Virus record (IMG/VR): IMGVR_UViG_3300044991_001407
Coordinates: 1-64,000 of that record
DNA: 64,000 nucleotides
From: a virus
Strand: one strand, 5' to 3'
How positions within the stretch are numbered: position 1 is the first letter of the stretch; every line of letters starts with the position of its first letter. The position numbers and the translations under genes are program-made. Under the pieces are notes generated by a model. The model worked only from the letters and a program-made list of their open reading frames with translations, had not been told where the DNA came from and did not search any database. Shown piece after piece: positions 41,823 through 49,542 of the stretch.

Positions 41823-42773
41823 CTAAGCGAATTTAGTTTGACTAGCAAGTACGGTGTATGTATTCGCTGCTGTTTTAAGAATACTTAATGCATAGCTATC
41901 AATTGAAGATGCATTTCCACCTGTCGGTGCTGTTCCGCCCTGCCATTTTGGAGTAATTGTTGTCCCATCTACTTGAACAACATTGGCAAAATATGCCGTA
42001 GTGCCTTGCTGAGCCATAAACACGACTGTAGCAACATCACCGACAGCAATGCTGCTATTCATTGTTACCGTTGAATTACCACGCACATTTAATGTCCAGT
42101 TTGCAGATGCGTTTGTTGTATAAAAAACAGAAGGGTTTGATAAATAATTAATTGTAACCGTTCCAGTCGCAGCTGTTGCAGAAACAAGCATTGGTTCACT
42201 AACACTAGTTACAGAAAGTTTTGTTGAAACATTTGCATTTGCAGATGTAATACTTGTAAGACCATCAATCGTAGTGTTGCTTGAACCCAACGAGATTGCT
42301 GTTGAACCAATTGTTACTGATGCGTTAGCAAGTTTGCTATTTGTAATAGTAGTGTTTGCAATATCTGCATCAACGATTACCCCAGAGCTAATTGCTGTTA
42401 CTCCGCTATCAGAGATAACAACATCACCCGTTTCTGCAACTGAAGTTGGTACGCCTGATGAGTTGTACACAATAATATTTCCAGCCGTACTAGTTGCTAA
42501 TTTTGATAGCGCAATAGCAGCAGATGAACTGATATCTGAGTTTACAACAGAGTTGCTTAATGAAAGCTTTCCATATGTAATCGCTGCTGAAGCATTCACA
42601 TCGGCATTAACAATTGTTCCATCAACAATTGATGCACTCGTAACAGAGTTAGATGGAATAACATTTTGTGTTAATGTAATCAAATTCCAGCTTGTACCGT
42701 TATACAACCAGGTTTTTCCACCTGATGTAAAGGTGTCGTTGTTTGCGGGGGAGTCTGGAAAGTTAATTGCCAT
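41823..42773 (-). CDS. Fibre protein with decapeptide-type repeats, 316 aa
   Basis: A 316-residue fibre. The first 30 residues (MAINFPDSPANNDTFTSGGK) are shared with the 45176-45640 gene and form a common attachment domain in phage appendages. Residues about 40-170 contain strand repeats (IVDADIANTTITNSKLANAS), and the C-terminal part is beta-rich (VTINYLSNPSVFYTTNASAN). The start is leaderless-type, with TATAAT seven bases upstream and a TTGTTT -35. Confidence 0.78.
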   Translation of the reverse strand: MAINFPDSPANNDTFTSGGKTWLYNGTSWNLITLTQNVIPSNSVTSASIVDGTIVNADVNASAAITYGKLSLSNSVVNSDISSSAAIALSKLATSTAGNIIVYNSSGVPTSVAETGDVVISDSGVTAISSGVIVDADIANTTITNSKLANASVTIGSTAISLGSSNTTIDGLTSITSANANVSTKLSVTSVSEPMLVSATAATGTVTINYLSNPSVFYTTNASANWTLNVRGNSTVTMNSSIAVGDVATVVFMAQQGTTAYFANVVQVDGTTITPKWQGGTAPTGGNASSIDSYALSILKTAANTYTVLASQTKFA

Positions 42774-42809
42774 GTTTTCTATTATATCCTAAATAGATAT
42801 ATTAAACAA
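42774..42809 (-). promoter_or_regulatory. Leaderless promoter before fibre gene 41823-42773
   Basis: TTGTTT at 42809-42804, 17-base spacer, TATAAT at 42786-42781, then seven bases to the ATG at 42773. The best-formed of the leaderless promoters, with both hexamers. Confidence 0.65.
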
Positions 42810-42840
42810 TACATAGAATTACCCCTCAAGCCAAAAAGAA

Positions 42841-43548
42841 CTATTTATATTCTTTTTTATGCCAGAAGTTGTCCCGATAACCGCCATAGAATTTCCTTTG
42901 AACAGCATGTTTTTGTTTTGTTACTTCTTCTTCATCATACAAAGACACTTCCGTATCCCATGATTCCCTTTTGATTGGAATTATCTGAAACATGGGGGTT
43001 CCAGCTGGAATCACTCCTTCAAAATCACTGTGGATTAAAAATGGAAGATTATTTGGGAACGGGTACATTCCGTAGCTATCAAGATCCACTATTCCAGTCG
43101 TTGTTTCAAATGGGAGATCGTTTCTATTTAATGGATGTGTTATTAATGCAGAGTACCCTTTAGGTAGTTTTGGGGACCAAGGCATTCTCCATGTAAATTC
43201 TTGATTTACAAATCCACTTGGTATTTCCATCACACTGTCTGGATGATTGGTCCTCATTGCCATAATTTCTGGCTCACACGAGTAGTGCCATTCAAGCTCT
43301 CCATTTTCAGTAGATATATATATGTCTGTCCAAGTTTCTTGTATATAACCCGTCATGAATGTGTCGCTAAATGGCATACATAATTTCACAGTTTTATTAG
43401 ACATCTCACCATTATTAAATTTTTTTTTCCCGTCAAGAAAAAGAGGCATTTTTTTATAGCGTTCTGGAATATAGTCACGAGCTGGTTTTGGATAAGGTAC
43501 TCTTATTCCAATTTCTTTTGTCATTGGGGTAAATTTTATTGTTGGCAT
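42841..43548 (-). CDS. Uncharacterised phage protein resembling DUF6065, 235 aa
   Basis: A 235-residue protein with conserved-looking blocks: VKLCMPFSDTFMTGYIQETW near 56-75, WSPKLPKGYSALITHPLN near 132-149, TGIVDLDSYGMYPFPNN near 157-175 and IPAGTPMFQIIPIKRESW near 186-203. I associate this order with the DUF6065 family, which is of unknown function, often found beside glycosyltransferase or adhesin genes. The ATG at 43548 has AGGAG eight bases before it; the frame is open a few codons further. It lies within the adhesin block but has no fibre features itself. Confidence 0.7.
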   Translation of the reverse strand: MPTIKFTPMTKEIGIRVPYPKPARDYIPERYKKMPLFLDGKKKFNNGEMSNKTVKLCMPFSDTFMTGYIQETWTDIYISTENGELEWHYSCEPEIMAMRTNHPDSVMEIPSGFVNQEFTWRMPWSPKLPKGYSALITHPLNRNDLPFETTTGIVDLDSYGMYPFPNNLPFLIHSDFEGVIPAGTPMFQIIPIKRESWDTEVSLYDEEEVTKQKHAVQRKFYGGYRDNFWHKKEYK

Positions 43549-43560
43549 ACAGCGCACTCC

Positions 43561-43899
43561 TTAGTTGGTTATTTGCTCCCAACTAAGTATATCTTCATTC
43601 CAGTCAAAAAACCCTTCAGGTTTTGGTACAGGTGGTTGCCAATCATGGTTGCTATCTAAAGTCCAGGATGGGAATGGCTGTGGTTGTATAAAAACATCCG
43701 CTATAGGATCATATGTGTAGCCAATGCCAGCAAATTGTTTTCGGATATTGTGATTATAGCTTGTTCTTACACAAGTTTGATTACGGAAATTACTATACCA
43801 TTCTTCTGGGGTTACCCCATCAAGTATTTCGTGCTCATCCTTGCCAGTAATTACTTCCGTTACAATGTTATTATCGTCAAGAAATGCATAGTGTGCCAT
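43561..43899 (-). CDS. MAHF-family virion-type protein, copy 2, 112 aa
   Basis: A 112-residue paralogue of 40613-40960: MAHYAFLDDNNIVTEVITGK, NIRKQFAGIGYTYDPIADVF and SWTLDSNHDWQPPVPKPEGF. The ATG overlaps the TAA of the glycine-rich gene upstream (TAATG). Same pairing with a glycine-rich adhesin as copy 1. Confidence 0.75.
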   Translation of the reverse strand: MAHYAFLDDNNIVTEVITGKDEHEILDGVTPEEWYSNFRNQTCVRTSYNHNIRKQFAGIGYTYDPIADVFIQPQPFPSWTLDSNHDWQPPVPKPEGFFDWNEDILSWEQITN

Positions 43900-44819
43900 T
43901 ACCAACTCACCGTTCCCGTACCAAGTGTAAACTCATACACCTTGTTTGCCCCAACTATTGTCTTGGTATAAGTAAGACCAGCGCTAATTGTCGTTATATC
44001 TGCGTATTGCGTACCGTATCTAATATATACAACGCCAGATCCACCAAGACCACCCTGATGTCCACCACCACCACGGTTAGCAGTGCTTCCAGAGCCAGCG
44101 CCAGCTCCACCACTTGATGGTACATAACCTCCGTCAACATAAATGGCTTTACCACCTCCACCACCTGCACGAGTTATAGATGTTCCTGTTACACTGGATG
44201 CAATTCCGCTTCCTCCATTTGGAGTTGAACCTGATGCACCACTTCCTCCACCACCTGCAGCACCACCACCGCCTCCACCATTAGCCCATTGGTAAGCCGC
44301 TACACCTCCAACTCCACCACTATTTCCCTGTCCAGTTGTTCCAGAACCACCACTATACCCACCAACAAAACCAGACGAACCACCACCAGCGCCAGAACCA
44401 CCAGACTGCCCAGCTGCTGCCTCACCGTTTGTTCCACCACCACCATTTGATGTAATACTCCCAAAAACAGAATTAACACCATTTGTGTTGTACGCACCAG
44501 CAGCACCAACTGTAACTGTGTACGATGTTCCAGAAGTAATGCTTAGCGGAGTTAGAGCACTCCCGTTTTGACCTGTTAATTCGCCAGAAATTGAAGAGCG
44601 ATAACCACCTCCGCCACCTCCGCCTGAAATATTCCAGTATCCAGCGTTTGTTCCGCTACCGCCGCCTGCAACAACAAGGAATTCAACAGAGGGAGGAGGT
44701 ATTGAGCCCCAATTACTTGCCCCTCTTTCTATCTGAACAGTGCGGTTATCCCATATACCAGAAGCGGAGCTAGGACTTACTGCTTGTTTAGCACCAAGAA
44801 TACTTCCGTTGGGTCGCAC
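43899..44819 (-). CDS. Glycine-rich adhesin, 306 aa
   Basis: A 306-residue protein with an N-terminal attachment-like segment (MRPNGSILGAKQAVSPSSAS), then VEFLVVAGGGSGTNAGYWN, a GGGGGGYRSSI core, several GG-rich loops, and a closing SGVVYIRYGTQYADITTISA. It belongs to the same family as 40960-41814, 46782-48383 and 48380-49201. The varied loops between glycine runs are where receptor specificity would lie, by analogy with S16 gp38. Confidence 0.8.
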   Translation of the reverse strand: MRPNGSILGAKQAVSPSSASGIWDNRTVQIERGASNWGSIPPPSVEFLVVAGGGSGTNAGYWNISGGGGGGGYRSSISGELTGQNGSALTPLSITSGTSYTVTVGAAGAYNTNGVNSVFGSITSNGGGGTNGEAAAGQSGGSGAGGGSSGFVGGYSGGSGTTGQGNSGGVGGVAAYQWANGGGGGGAAGGGGSGASGSTPNGGSGIASSVTGTSITRAGGGGGKAIYVDGGYVPSSGGAGAGSGSTANRGGGGHQGGLGGSGVVYIRYGTQYADITTISAGLTYTKTIVGANKVYEFTLGTGTVSW

Positions 44820-45172
44820 TAACTAATTTCCTCATAACTGCACACAGCCTCAAGATCGGAGTTCGCTGATGCTGTTAAACGCAAAGTATCACCTTCTTCT
44901 AAATAAATTGATTTACTAATAACATCAAGAGTAGCATCTGATGGGACAGCTACGGTCTTAGCGATATGATAGGCGGTAGATGATCTAAATATGTCAACAT
45001 TGATATCAGCAGCACTTGTACCGTCAATATTGGATATATAAAGAGCGTTAACCTTAAGTACCTTTCCGCTTCCTCCGCTATTTGTAACGATTGCTGTTGC
45101 AGATGTTGTAACCGCAAGCACCGCTGTCTTTCCTGTAATTGTTGTTACACCTACAATATTTGGTGCTGCCAT
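44819..45172 (-). CDS. Small beta structural protein, 117 aa
   Basis: A 117-residue beta-sandwich-like protein (MAAPNIVGVTTITGKTAVLA start). The patterns LKVNALYISNIDGTSAADIN and LEEGDTLRLTASANSD match the proteins at 49204-49539 and 50879-51211, so there are three copies of this domain. They resemble virion surface decorations or fibre-tip domains of phages. No catalytic residues. Confidence 0.7.
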   Translation of the reverse strand: MAAPNIVGVTTITGKTAVLAVTTSATAIVTNSGGSGKVLKVNALYISNIDGTSAADINVDIFRSSTAYHIAKTVAVPSDATLDVISKSIYLEEGDTLRLTASANSDLEAVCSYEEIS

Positions 45173-45175
45173 AAT

Positions 45176-45640
45176 CTATCCTCCAAAAACAATTGACATT
45201 GCAATTGCCTTACCTGTTGATGCAGGTGTAAAACCTAAGTTTGTTACAGCAACATTGGCTGCCAATTGTGTATTCGTAATCGTTGCATTTGCGATCTGTG
45301 TAGCTGTGATTGTCGCATTTGCAATGTGCGCACTTGTGATAGTTGTATTTGCAATATGCGCACTTGTAATAGTTGCGTTTGCAATTTTTGCGGATGTAAC
45401 CGCAGCATTTGCGATCTGTGTATCTGTAATGGTAGTGTTTGCAATTTGTGTAGCGGTGATTGTAGCGTTTGCAATTTTTGCGGATGTAATTGTTGTATTT
45501 GCAATCAAATCATTGGTGATTGAACCATTTGACATCGCTTGCACAAAAGCTTGCCAGGTATCACCTGTCCATGTCCAGCTTCTTCCGCCAGATGTAAAGA
45601 TATCATTTGTTGATGGGGAATCTGGGAAGTTAATTGCCAT
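45176..45640 (-). CDS. Short fibre with perfect 10-residue repeats, 154 aa
   Basis: A 154-residue protein: the shared attachment domain (MAINFPDSPSTNDIFTSGGR) to about residue 40, then about nine copies of a decapeptide of the form TIT-x-x-x-IAN-[AT] at 41-128, then a short C-terminus. Such T/I/A/N decapeptides form beta-helical or trimeric shafts in phage fibres. Lack of a large tip suggests a spacer or a fibre partner protein. Confidence 0.78.
   Translation of the reverse strand: MAINFPDSPSTNDIFTSGGRSWTWTGDTWQAFVQAMSNGSITNDLIANTTITSAKIANATITATQIANTTITDTQIANAAVTSAKIANATITSAHIANTTITSAHIANATITATQIANATITNTQLAANVAVTNLGFTPASTGKAIAMSIVFGG
45257..45520 (-). repeat. About nine tandem 30-base repeats in fibre gene
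   Basis: The period is exactly 30 bases (10 codons) over residues 41-128 of the 45176-45640 product. Units are similar but not identical, with fixed I-A-N and T-I-T codons. They have no spacers, so this is not a CRISPR array. Confidence 0.85.
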
Positions 45641-45840
45641 TAAATACCTCCTAACAATAGTTGTGCTTCTTCTTCTGTAATACCCAATTTTTCTAACAAA
45701 GCCTGTCTTGCGATTGTTTTAGCAGCGAGAGCAGCGGCTTGCGCTTCGGCTTCGGCTTTGTCGGCTTCAATTTGTGCAGGGTCGTATTCTTCAATGAAAA
45801 CTGGGCAGGCACTTCCGTTTGGTGTTATTTCATTTGTCAT
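45640..45840 (-). CDS. Small acidic helical protein, 66 aa
   Basis: A 66-residue protein. After a short beta start (MTNEITPNGSACPVFIEEYD) comes an alanine-rich coiled coil (EADKAEAEAQAAALAAKTIA) and a C-terminal helix ending LLLGGI. Similar Ala-rich proteins with a KLGITEEEAQ end accompany fibre genes in other phages. It overlaps the preceding gene by four bases and shares one base with the next one. Confidence 0.68.
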   Translation of the reverse strand: MTNEITPNGSACPVFIEEYDPAQIEADKAEAEAQAAALAAKTIARQALLEKLGITEEEAQLLLGGI

Positions 45841-46526
45841 TTGGTGTACCCATAAATGCTTACTGTTCCTGTTTGTGCTTGGTCGTTTAAAAGTGTTATT
45901 CCGTCAAAACTTGTGCTGTCAATTTGTGCGTGACCGTAACTAATTATTCCGTAATTCGCTCCAGCGTTTTGTTCACGACCAATACCAATAAATCCTGTAC
46001 TCGTTGCGATAAATGGTGAAATAATATCTGCCACGACATTACGGGTTGTCGTGCTAGAAATTGATAAACCAAAACTTGTTGTTGTTGTTGATCCACCTCC
46101 AGGAGTACCTGTGTTTGTGTATAAGCTGACAAAAGTATAGTTTGTTGCGGTGTCCGTAGTTGCAATACGAAGTCTTGCTGAAACTGAAGCCGCACTTGCA
46201 TAAGTTGCCCTATACACAATTCGGTAATTATCGTATGCAGAACTAAAAACACCGTTCAGACTTAGTGAAGTTGTAGCGGAAGTAAAAGTTACCTGCCCGT
46301 TAGTTCCAACTGTTGCAGTACCACCACCAACCGAAACTGATGTAGGTATAATTGGAACAAGACCACCGTTCTGTGTGATCCAAGCAGATCCATTATAGGC
46401 TACCAAACGAGCTGTGTCAGTCTCATAAATAAGTTGACCAACAAACGGAGAAGAAGGGCGAGTAGAACTCGTTACCACTCCTGGCTTAATTACCGATGAA
46501 GCTCCGATAACCGAAGAGAATGCCAT
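45837..46526 (-). CDS. Beta-rich virion/fibre protein, 229 aa
   Basis: A 229-residue protein. The attachment-like beginning (VTSSTRPSSPFVGQLIYETD, then VAYNGSAWITQNG) is a motif common in phage fibre and tail proteins. The following domain is a beta-sandwich (YRIVYRATYASAASVSARLR) that resembles fibre head domains. It starts at a TAATG shared with the MAHF-like gene upstream. Confidence 0.72.
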   Translation of the reverse strand: MAFSSVIGASSVIKPGVVTSSTRPSSPFVGQLIYETDTARLVAYNGSAWITQNGGLVPIIPTSVSVGGGTATVGTNGQVTFTSATTSLSLNGVFSSAYDNYRIVYRATYASAASVSARLRIATTDTATNYTFVSLYTNTGTPGGGSTTTTSFGLSISSTTTRNVVADIISPFIATSTGFIGIGREQNAGANYGIISYGHAQIDSTSFDGITLLNDQAQTGTVSIYGYTK

Positions 46527-46762
46527 TATTCACCTTCTGGCATTACTGTTGGCTCTGGTGTAGGAGGAGCAGTAAAGTCCTGTGTTTCTGAGTCATAGGT
46601 GAATCCCTGACCCGCATATGTTTTACCTTCTGTATCAAAAAAGGTTTCAACCCAACGACCAGGATATCTGTCGGGGTTTGATTCTAAAAAATCACGCATA
46701 ACAACAGCTACATGTGTAACCACATTGTTATCGTCTAATTGTGCAAAATATTGTGCGCTCAT
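46526..46762 (-). CDS. MAHF-family-like protein, short copy, 78 aa
   Basis: A 78-residue protein with SAQYFAQLDDNNVVTHVAVV and YAGQGFTYDSETQDF, recognisably a shortened relative of the 115-residue protein at 40613 and the 112-residue one at 43561. The C-terminal tryptophan-rich block is missing. AGGAG lies four bases before the ATG. It again follows a glycine-rich gene (46782-48383). Confidence 0.72.
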   Translation of the reverse strand: MSAQYFAQLDDNNVVTHVAVVMRDFLESNPDRYPGRWVETFFDTEGKTYAGQGFTYDSETQDFTAPPTPEPTVMPEGE

Positions 46763-46781
46763 ATATCTCCTATTCTACCAC

Positions 46782-48383
46782 TTATGCTGTTCTAAATCTA
46801 ACATAGACAATACCAGATCCGCCAGCACCCGCTGCTGCACCAGAACCACCACCACCACCACCGTTTCCAGTGTTAGCAGCACCAGCCGAGCCAGCAGTTG
46901 ACGCTGTACCGCCATTACCGCCAACACCAATAGTGGAACTACTACCACCAATGAATAGCGACCTATCGTAACCTGCACCACCCGTGGCACCAACAGCGTT
47001 AGCCGTAACGCCAGCACCAGCACCTCCATCACCACTACTCACGCCAGCAGAGCCATTGAAACCAAATCCTGTTACACCTGTTCCGCCTGGTTGAGATCCC
47101 CATAGACCACCACCACCACCACCACCATTTACACCTGGTGCGCCAAGACCGCTGGTTGCGGCTATATCCCCACCTCTAGTACCGCCTGTAGCATAAACCA
47201 ACGGAACAATTCCCCCAACAGAACCACCTGTATTCACAGCTCCACCTGCCCCGACATCAACATTGTAAGTAGCAGCACTAGCAAACACAGTTGTAAGAAT
47301 TCTTCCACCAGCAGAACCACCGCCACCACGATAACCTCCGCCAGCACCATCAGCGCCACCGCCTCCGCCACCGACAATTAACACATCAAACAAACCTGGG
47401 GTTGTAACCGTTAATGTTCCATCCGATGTAAATGTAAGAAGGTTATAAGTTACACCATCAACCGTAATTGATGTTGGAGAACTTGCTCCTGTTGCAACTC
47501 CATAACCTTGGGTTGTTGCTAATGCATCACCTTCAATTCTTCTACGGATATAAACGATTCCTGAACCGCCCGCACCGCCCGCATATGTGTATGTGCCACC
47601 ACCACCACCTGAGCCAGTGCTTGCTAAGCCGCTACCACCAACAGCGGTATCATTAGAACCAGCACCACCTACTCCAGAGCCACCTGCGCCAGCAGTACCG
47701 CCAGACTCACCACGACCTCCGCCTCCACCGCCAGCAAGGAATTGTGCAGAGCCGAGGAACCCGCTTGCATCATAACCAGTTCCGCCTGCACCAGATGCGG
47801 TGCCGCTTGCGTTAGAGCCAACGCTCCCCCATCCACCACCACCACCTGATGGGTAAACACCTGTGCCCAAGCCATTCCCGCCAGTTTTTCCTTGCGTCAA
47901 AGCAAGCGCAGCACCGCCAGTTGTTACGGCGTTAGTTCCGTTTCCACCACCTCCAGAACCGCCTGGTGCACCATTGTTGGGTCCATTACTGTCGGTTCCA
48001 CCACCACCACCACCAATGGCGACAATATTGTTAAAGCGTGAAGGTAAACCATCTCCACCCCGATTTCCTGCTCCAGTCGTTGTTGCTGCCGCACCACCTG
48101 CGCCAATAACTACAGAATATGTTCCAGGTGAAAGATATTTTTGAACAGGGGCAACAAGCCCGCCTGCTCCGCCTCCACCACCACGACCTCTTCCTCCACC
48201 AGCACCACCGCCGACAACCAAAACATCAAACCAACCACCTGTAGAAACAACAAAGTTTCCATCGGAAGTAAAGGTATGTAACTTATATGAAACACCTGAT
48301 ACGGTAATGTCTGTAGCTGTACCACCCGACCCAATTCCATATTGTGTTGCTATTCTTTTTTGACGGGCACTTGAAACACTCAT
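46782..48383 (-). CDS. Double glycine-rich adhesin, 533 aa
   Basis: A 533-residue protein made of two tandem modules, at about 1-280 and 285-533. Each has a strand of the type VSGVSYKLHTFTSDGNFVVS or VDGVTYNLLTFTSDGTLTVT, then FDVLVVGGG or FDVLIVGGG, a long glycine core, and a closing SGIVYIRRR or SGIVYVRFR. This is an internal duplication of the module also found singly in 48380-49201. ATGA links it to the upstream gene. Likely a tail-tip or spike adhesin. Confidence 0.8.
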   Translation of the reverse strand: MSVSSARQKRIATQYGIGSGGTATDITVSGVSYKLHTFTSDGNFVVSTGGWFDVLVVGGGAGGGRGRGGGGGAGGLVAPVQKYLSPGTYSVVIGAGGAAATTTGAGNRGGDGLPSRFNNIVAIGGGGGGTDSNGPNNGAPGGSGGGGNGTNAVTTGGAALALTQGKTGGNGLGTGVYPSGGGGGWGSVGSNASGTASGAGGTGYDASGFLGSAQFLAGGGGGGRGESGGTAGAGGSGVGGAGSNDTAVGGSGLASTGSGGGGGTYTYAGGAGGSGIVYIRRRIEGDALATTQGYGVATGASSPTSITVDGVTYNLLTFTSDGTLTVTTPGLFDVLIVGGGGGGADGAGGGYRGGGGSAGGRILTTVFASAATYNVDVGAGGAVNTGGSVGGIVPLVYATGGTRGGDIAATSGLGAPGVNGGGGGGGLWGSQPGGTGVTGFGFNGSAGVSSGDGGAGAGVTANAVGATGGAGYDRSLFIGGSSSTIGVGGNGGTASTAGSAGAANTGNGGGGGGSGAAAGAGGSGIVYVRFRTA

Positions 48384-49201
48384 ACTTTAAACCTAACATA
48401 AATAATACCACTACCGCCTGAGCCTGACGATGAACCGCCTCCACCACCACCTGAACCTGTGTTTGCGGCAGCCGAACCACCAGCACCACCGCCTGTAGCA
48501 CCAGCACCGCCGATACCGCTACCACCTGCACCACCCGTAGTGCTAGAACCACCACCGCCTGCTGCCTTAAACAAACTACTGCCACCTATAAAAGTATTTA
48601 CTTCTACACCAGCACCGCCAGCACCGCCATTTCCAGCACTACCTGTGCCACCAACTGCGCCTGCACCGCCTCCTCCACCGCCTGGAAATGGACTAGTAAA
48701 ACCAGGACCACCGTTATTACCACCAAAACCCATAGCAAAACCAATATTTGATGCGTAACTACCGCCACCGCTTCCACCCGAACCACCCCTGGACAAACTG
48801 TAAGCCAAATTACCGTTTCCACCACCTGCAGCGGTCACACCATTAGTCGCTGTTCCGATTTGTGAACTGAAACCAGCAAGCCCTCCAGCACCACCAGCGC
48901 CAACATCAACAGCTAAAGAACCAGCCTGAAAATAAGCAGTGCTAATAACATATTGACCAGCACCACCACCACCGCCCTGTCCACCATCATAATTAACACC
49001 ACCACCGCCTCCACCACCGACTAACAAAATATCAAACAAACCTGCTGTTGTAACAGTCAAAGTGCTGTCGCTCGTAAATGTCAAATAGTTGTATGCAACA
49101 CCATTAACAGTTGTTGAAACAGGAGAGCCTATTCCACCTGATGCAGTTCCATAGCCAACCTTACCAAGATTGGAATAACCATAGGCTGTTGACAAGCCCA
49201 T
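48380..49201 (-). CDS. Glycine-rich adhesin, single module, 273 aa
   Basis: A 273-residue protein with one module: VNGVAYNYLTFTSDSTLTVT, FDILLVGGGGGG, a glycine-rich core with alanine and serine loops, and SGIIYVRFKV at the end. N-terminal 30 residues (MGLSTAYGYSNLGKVGYGTA) are specific. It is closest to the second half of 46782-48383. Confidence 0.8.
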   Translation of the reverse strand: MGLSTAYGYSNLGKVGYGTASGGIGSPVSTTVNGVAYNYLTFTSDSTLTVTTAGLFDILLVGGGGGGGVNYDGGQGGGGGAGQYVISTAYFQAGSLAVDVGAGGAGGLAGFSSQIGTATNGVTAAGGGNGNLAYSLSRGGSGGSGGGSYASNIGFAMGFGGNNGGPGFTSPFPGGGGGGAGAVGGTGSAGNGGAGGAGVEVNTFIGGSSLFKAAGGGGSSTTGGAGGSGIGGAGATGGGAGGSAAANTGSGGGGGGSSSGSGGSGIIYVRFKV

Positions 49202-49203
49202 AA

Positions 49204-49539
49204 TTAATTCGTCTTTTCCCAGCCAACCACCGTGACATTAACCTTGGCGGCAGTGTCTGATAAACCCTGGAGGGTTTCTGTGGTTAGGAGAACAAGAGCT
49301 GTATCCCAAACCATAACATCGTTTGCACCAATTGGTATAGCCGATAAAATTCTGTTAGAAGCTACAGCAGCATTACCGATAGCCAAAGTGACAGTGCGAT
49401 CAGCAGTATCAGTGTTTGTGATAATAATTTGCTTAATCACCTCCGTGATGCCTGTACCAGCAGTACAAATTGTTGTTGTTGAAGTTCCCAATTGAACTGG
49501 TCCACCCAGCCTAGATTCTACTCTATCTCCTGATGCCAT
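49204..49539 (-). CDS. Small beta structural protein, copy 2, 111 aa
   Basis: A 111-residue paralogue of 44819-45172 and 50879-51211: TEVIKQIIITNTDTADRTVT (ligand-like beta-sandwich), then GANDVMVWDTALVLLTTETL. It lies between a fibre gene and a glycine-rich gene. This family resembles phage virion decoration proteins; function not proven. Confidence 0.7.
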   Translation of the reverse strand: MASGDRVESRLGGPVQLGTSTTTICTAGTGITEVIKQIIITNTDTADRTVTLAIGNAAVASNRILSAIPIGANDVMVWDTALVLLTTETLQGLSDTAAKVNVTVVGWEKTN

Positions 49540-49542
49540 ACT

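Noticed and set aside
45257-45520. Possible CRISPR array because of about 30-base periodicity.
   Set aside because: The repeats are contiguous, lack spacers and stay in frame in a fibre gene.
45255-45680. Plus-strand 141-residue frame of Val/Ile/Ala/Phe repeats that looks like a multi-pass membrane protein.
   Set aside because: It is the complement of the decapeptide-repeat fibre; the hydrophobic pattern follows from the repeat codons and there is no ribosome site.
47587-48144. Plus-strand proline-rich frames opposite the glycine-rich adhesins.
   Set aside because: GGN codons read in reverse as CCN give polyproline; these are shadows.
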